Under the pieces are notes generated by a model. It was not told where the DNA came from, ran no database searches, and worked only from the letters and a program-made list of their open reading frames with translations. DNA of 64,000 nucleotides from positions 1,798,001-1,862,000 of the forward strand of contig OU452224.1 in NCBI GenBank assembly GCA_911728455.2, read 5' to 3'. The translations under genes were made by a program, and so were the position numbers. The stretch is from Marthasterias glacialis. Taxonomy: Eukaryota; Echinodermata; Asteroidea; Forcipulatida; Asteriidae. Position 1 is the first letter of the stretch. The number at the start of each line of letters is the position of its first letter. Shown one piece after another: positions 63,701-64,000 of the stretch.

Positions 63701-63869
63701 CGGTTTCTCGATCCCATGAGCATGGTGAGCAGCAGTGCTTCGTAAAATCATTTCGCCGCTCAAATCAAAGCTCCAAAAGTTATCAGAAATATACAGCACT
63801 GTGATATTTACCTTTAATCCATTTCCCAATCTCCTGTGGAGTCCACGATGTGATGTGTAAGGACGACAT
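42713..63869 (-). CDS. CNKSR: CNK, connector enhancer of kinase suppressor of Ras (CNKSR2/3-like)
   Basis: CNK is a membrane-associated scaffold linking Ras, Raf and Rho-family signalling. Seventeen minus-strand exons: 63869-63812, 60145-59982, 59293-59091, 58685-58550, 57553-57434, 56187-56125, 55595-55527, 54655-54396, 53759-53557, 53254-52711, 52241-52181, 52038-51844, 50727-50654, 49897-49713, 49234-48839, 44060-43756, 43288-42713. All phases agree and the total is 1203 aa (human CNK2 is about 1034). Domains: SAM (about 8-74, HKELMLEAVDLL), CRIC (about 75-227), PDZ split over three exons (about 227-297, ELGLFIK loop, SGDELLRVNEQTV, WEHRKVIEALR), long Ser/Thr/Glu-rich linker, and PH (about 655-757, GECQGWLLKK to KHAEDRKKWIDRL). 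Then come a Ser/Pro-rich region, a charged conserved helix region encoded by the last two exons, and a C-terminal ETSF. The start ATG is followed by the SAM domain as in vertebrate CNKs. Intron 1 is 3.7 kb. Confidence 0.94.
46378..46510. repeat. Repeat family E copy (CNK intron)
   Basis: 'ccgaatcaagtgatttcagc' plus 'tttggctatggctgctgg' on the left, and 'ggccatagccactgccaaag' with 'ccatcaatttggacatggcc' on the right, an imperfect inverted arrangement. A short related block follows at 46585-46630. Confidence 0.5.
46999..47108. repeat. Repeat family G copy with inverted ends (CNK intron)
   Basis: 'accatacaccaaagtgtgtg' and 'aagcactgtatactc' at the left are mirrored by 'gagtatacagggctt' and 'cacacatcggtgtatggg' at the right; the middle has 'ctttcccgagtcctgtg'. 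Related, partly degraded copies occur at 53300-53378 and 58335-58425. Confidence 0.65.
48137..48276. mobile_element. MITE-like family B, copy 3 (CNK intron)
   Basis: 'aatgggagacttt', a G-run, 'ctagatggcggcagac' and 'ttaccaggtaaa' at the left; 'tgtctgctgccctctag' and 'caaggtctcct' at the right. The right 'accagg' partner is degraded. Confidence 0.8.
48324..48681. mobile_element. MITE-like family C, copy 2 (CNK intron)
   Basis: Terminal repeats 'taaaggtaaaatataggatt' and 'aatcctgtattctacctttaa', 358 bp, non-coding, inverted in interior order relative to copy 1 at 33143-33632. It lies about 160 bases from the exon at 48839-49234. Confidence 0.75.
49386..49662. repeat. Dispersed repeat family A, copy 2 (CNK intron)
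   Basis: Contains 'gttcttatatagcacat', 'tggtcattgggccaataac', 'ctcagctccctgggagtata' and 'acacaagtgtcatgacc' in the same order as copy 3 at 58021. It stops about 50 bases from the exon at 49713-49897. Confidence 0.7.
50468..50585 (+). repeat. Repeat family F copy (CNK intron)
   Basis: 'ctattggaacagttcagggg', 'gcaatgaccaggtggcatgg' and 'gttgcctctgtgcagtatc' match the family F order seen at 59565-59710. Confidence 0.6.
50757..51152. mobile_element. MITE-like family D element (CNK intron)
   Basis: Left end 'taaagggtctgtatacgttt' plus 'ggta', right end 'accaaaggtatactttgcc' plus 'tttaa', imperfect inverted repeats of about 24 bp. The interior has a palindrome centred near 50946 ('tctgagaagcgtta' and 'taacgcttctcaga'). 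It is about 396 bp and non-coding. Confidence 0.7.
52320..52475 (+). repeat. Repeat family F copy (CNK intron)
   Basis: 'tttgagagggcacggcc', 'gggaaactttggaaaggg' and 'aggccagggcctctatggcc' are a diverged version of the family F blocks. Family membership is moderately supported. Confidence 0.4.
53300..53378. repeat. Repeat family G fragment (CNK intron)
   Basis: 'tccatacatcgatgtgtgtt', 'actgtatactcagtactttc' and 'cctgagtcctgtgaaa', then 'ccacaggcatactac'. The same order is at 58335-58425. Confidence 0.6.
55149..55282 (+). pseudogene. Fragment of a non-LTR retrotransposon ORF2 C-terminus
   Basis: The plus strand reads SFFPRTAALWNS, then SCFPPSCNLP and, after a +1/-1 frame change near 55225, FKRNVNRYLFKW. 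This is the characteristic motif order just after the reverse transcriptase of many LINE ORF2 proteins (FFPRTAxLWNSLP...FKxxVNRYL). The copy is frameshifted and only about 45 codons are recognisable, so it is a dead 3' fragment in a CNK intron. No reverse transcriptase core was seen upstream. Confidence 0.6.
55839..55979. mobile_element. MITE-like family B, copy 4 (CNK intron)
   Basis: 'gaatgggagactttattt', 'ggtggcagaagacttag' at the left; 'gtcagctgccacctagcg' and 'ttccaaagtctcct' at the right; 141 bp. Confidence 0.8.
57676..57829. mobile_element. MITE-like family B, copy 5 (CNK intron)
   Basis: 'agggatactttggaaagc', 'taggtggcagcagacctac' at the left; 'acctgttaagtctgctgcc', 'acctagtgtcc' and 'aaaagtctcccatt' at the right; 154 bp. 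It lies about 120 bases upstream, in gene orientation, of the CNK exon 57553-57434. Confidence 0.85.
58021..58332. repeat. Dispersed repeat family A, copy 3 (CNK intron)
   Basis: The most complete right half: 'cttgctcaatgacacaagtg', 'gaccgggattcgaacccaca' and 'aaaccgattggccatgacac'. The 'gattcgaaccc' word is B-box-like in reverse complement only weakly, so a tRNA origin is not asserted. Confidence 0.7.
58335..58425. repeat. Repeat family G fragment (CNK intron)
   Basis: 'taagcactatatactcagtg', 'ctttgccgagtcctgccg' and 'ccacaggcatactactc' directly follow the family A copy and match 53300-53378. Confidence 0.6.
59565..59710 (+). repeat. Repeat family F copy (CNK intron)
   Basis: 'attggaacatttcaagggca', 'ggcattgaccaggggcatgg', 'ttgcctccattgagtatcag'. 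This is the clearest family F copy. Confidence 0.6.
60146..63811. other. CNK intron 1 (3.7 kb)
   Basis: AT-rich apart from a GC-rich patch near 63610-63720. It contains a partial family A repeat at 61650-61880, and 'gtgacgtagactgtgg' near 61992 mirrored by 'caactgtctacgtcac' near 62093. I see no additional coding exon. Confidence 0.6.
61650..61880. repeat. Dispersed repeat family A, partial copy (CNK intron 1)
   Basis: An AT-rich ATA-repeat start, 'ttgttataaagcacac' and 'agatcaaggtgcttgacgc' match the left part of family A. It then diverges into 'ggggagcttgttccccaggt', which is not seen in the other copies. Confidence 0.5.
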
Positions 63870-64000
63870 TCTTGTTGGTGTTTCGGTGCAGAAATGCACC
63901 ACTGACTACCACACGGAATGAATAAAAACAGGAAGTAAATTAAATGGCAGATTGTATTCCTTCCCAGGGTTTTTTCAGACATCGTTCTCAAATTATAGAT
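63870..64000 (-). promoter_or_regulatory. CNK 5' UTR / promoter-proximal sequence
   Basis: The sequence immediately upstream of the CNK start codon, cut by the window edge. No TATA box is evident. An overlapping minus-strand ORF in another frame (63692-63991) shows no recognisable protein. Confidence 0.3.

Overview
This window is intron-rich metazoan genomic DNA. It is AT-rich, with GT/AG-spliced genes, dense dispersed repeats and no retroviral or bacterial features. The gene content (SON, DONSON, SLC16 transporters, parkin, CNK) and the repeats (tRNA-derived SINE-like elements, many short inverted-repeat elements) fit a marine invertebrate deuterostome. An echinoderm such as a sea star is my best guess, by inference only. 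Exon limits below were read by hand from splice signals, reading frame and similarity to remembered family members; no alignment was run.

Layout. (1) 1-5676, plus strand: the last exons of SON, with its G-patch and double-stranded-RNA-binding domains. (2) 7240-12223, minus strand: a complete DONSON gene, tail-to-tail with SON, the same arrangement as in vertebrates. (3) 12224-16054: intergenic, holding two foldback elements, a tRNA-like SINE and a 280-bp near-perfect palindrome. (4) 16055-19710 and 21294-24543, minus strand: two tandem SLC16/monocarboxylate-transporter-like genes with the same four-exon structure. (5) 24771-28540: about 2.7 copies of a 1.33-kb tandem repeat filling the divergent promoter region between the second transporter and parkin. 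(6) 28600-37727, plus strand: a complete ten-exon parkin gene (518 aa) with all catalytic and PINK1-pathway residues I could check. (7) 37728-42712: intergenic with SINEs, an inverted-repeat element and a local duplication. (8) 42713-63869, minus strand: a complete 17-exon CNK (connector enhancer of KSR) gene encoding 1203 aa with SAM, CRIC, PDZ and PH domains and a C-terminal PDZ ligand.

The genes do not form one pathway. SON (splicing, nuclear speckles) and DONSON (replicative helicase assembly) are an ancient neighbour pair. Parkin is a mitochondrial quality-control E3 ligase, CNK is a Ras/Raf scaffold, and the SLC16-like pair are predicted plasma-membrane solute carriers. The introns, especially those of CNK, carry at least eight short repeat families. 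The least expected observations are the parkin-proximal tandem array, motifs conserved in the transporter tails and loops (including two canonical beta-TrCP-type degron matches at different sites), a large acidic insertion inside the parkin ubiquitin-like domain, and a five-copy inverted-repeat family.
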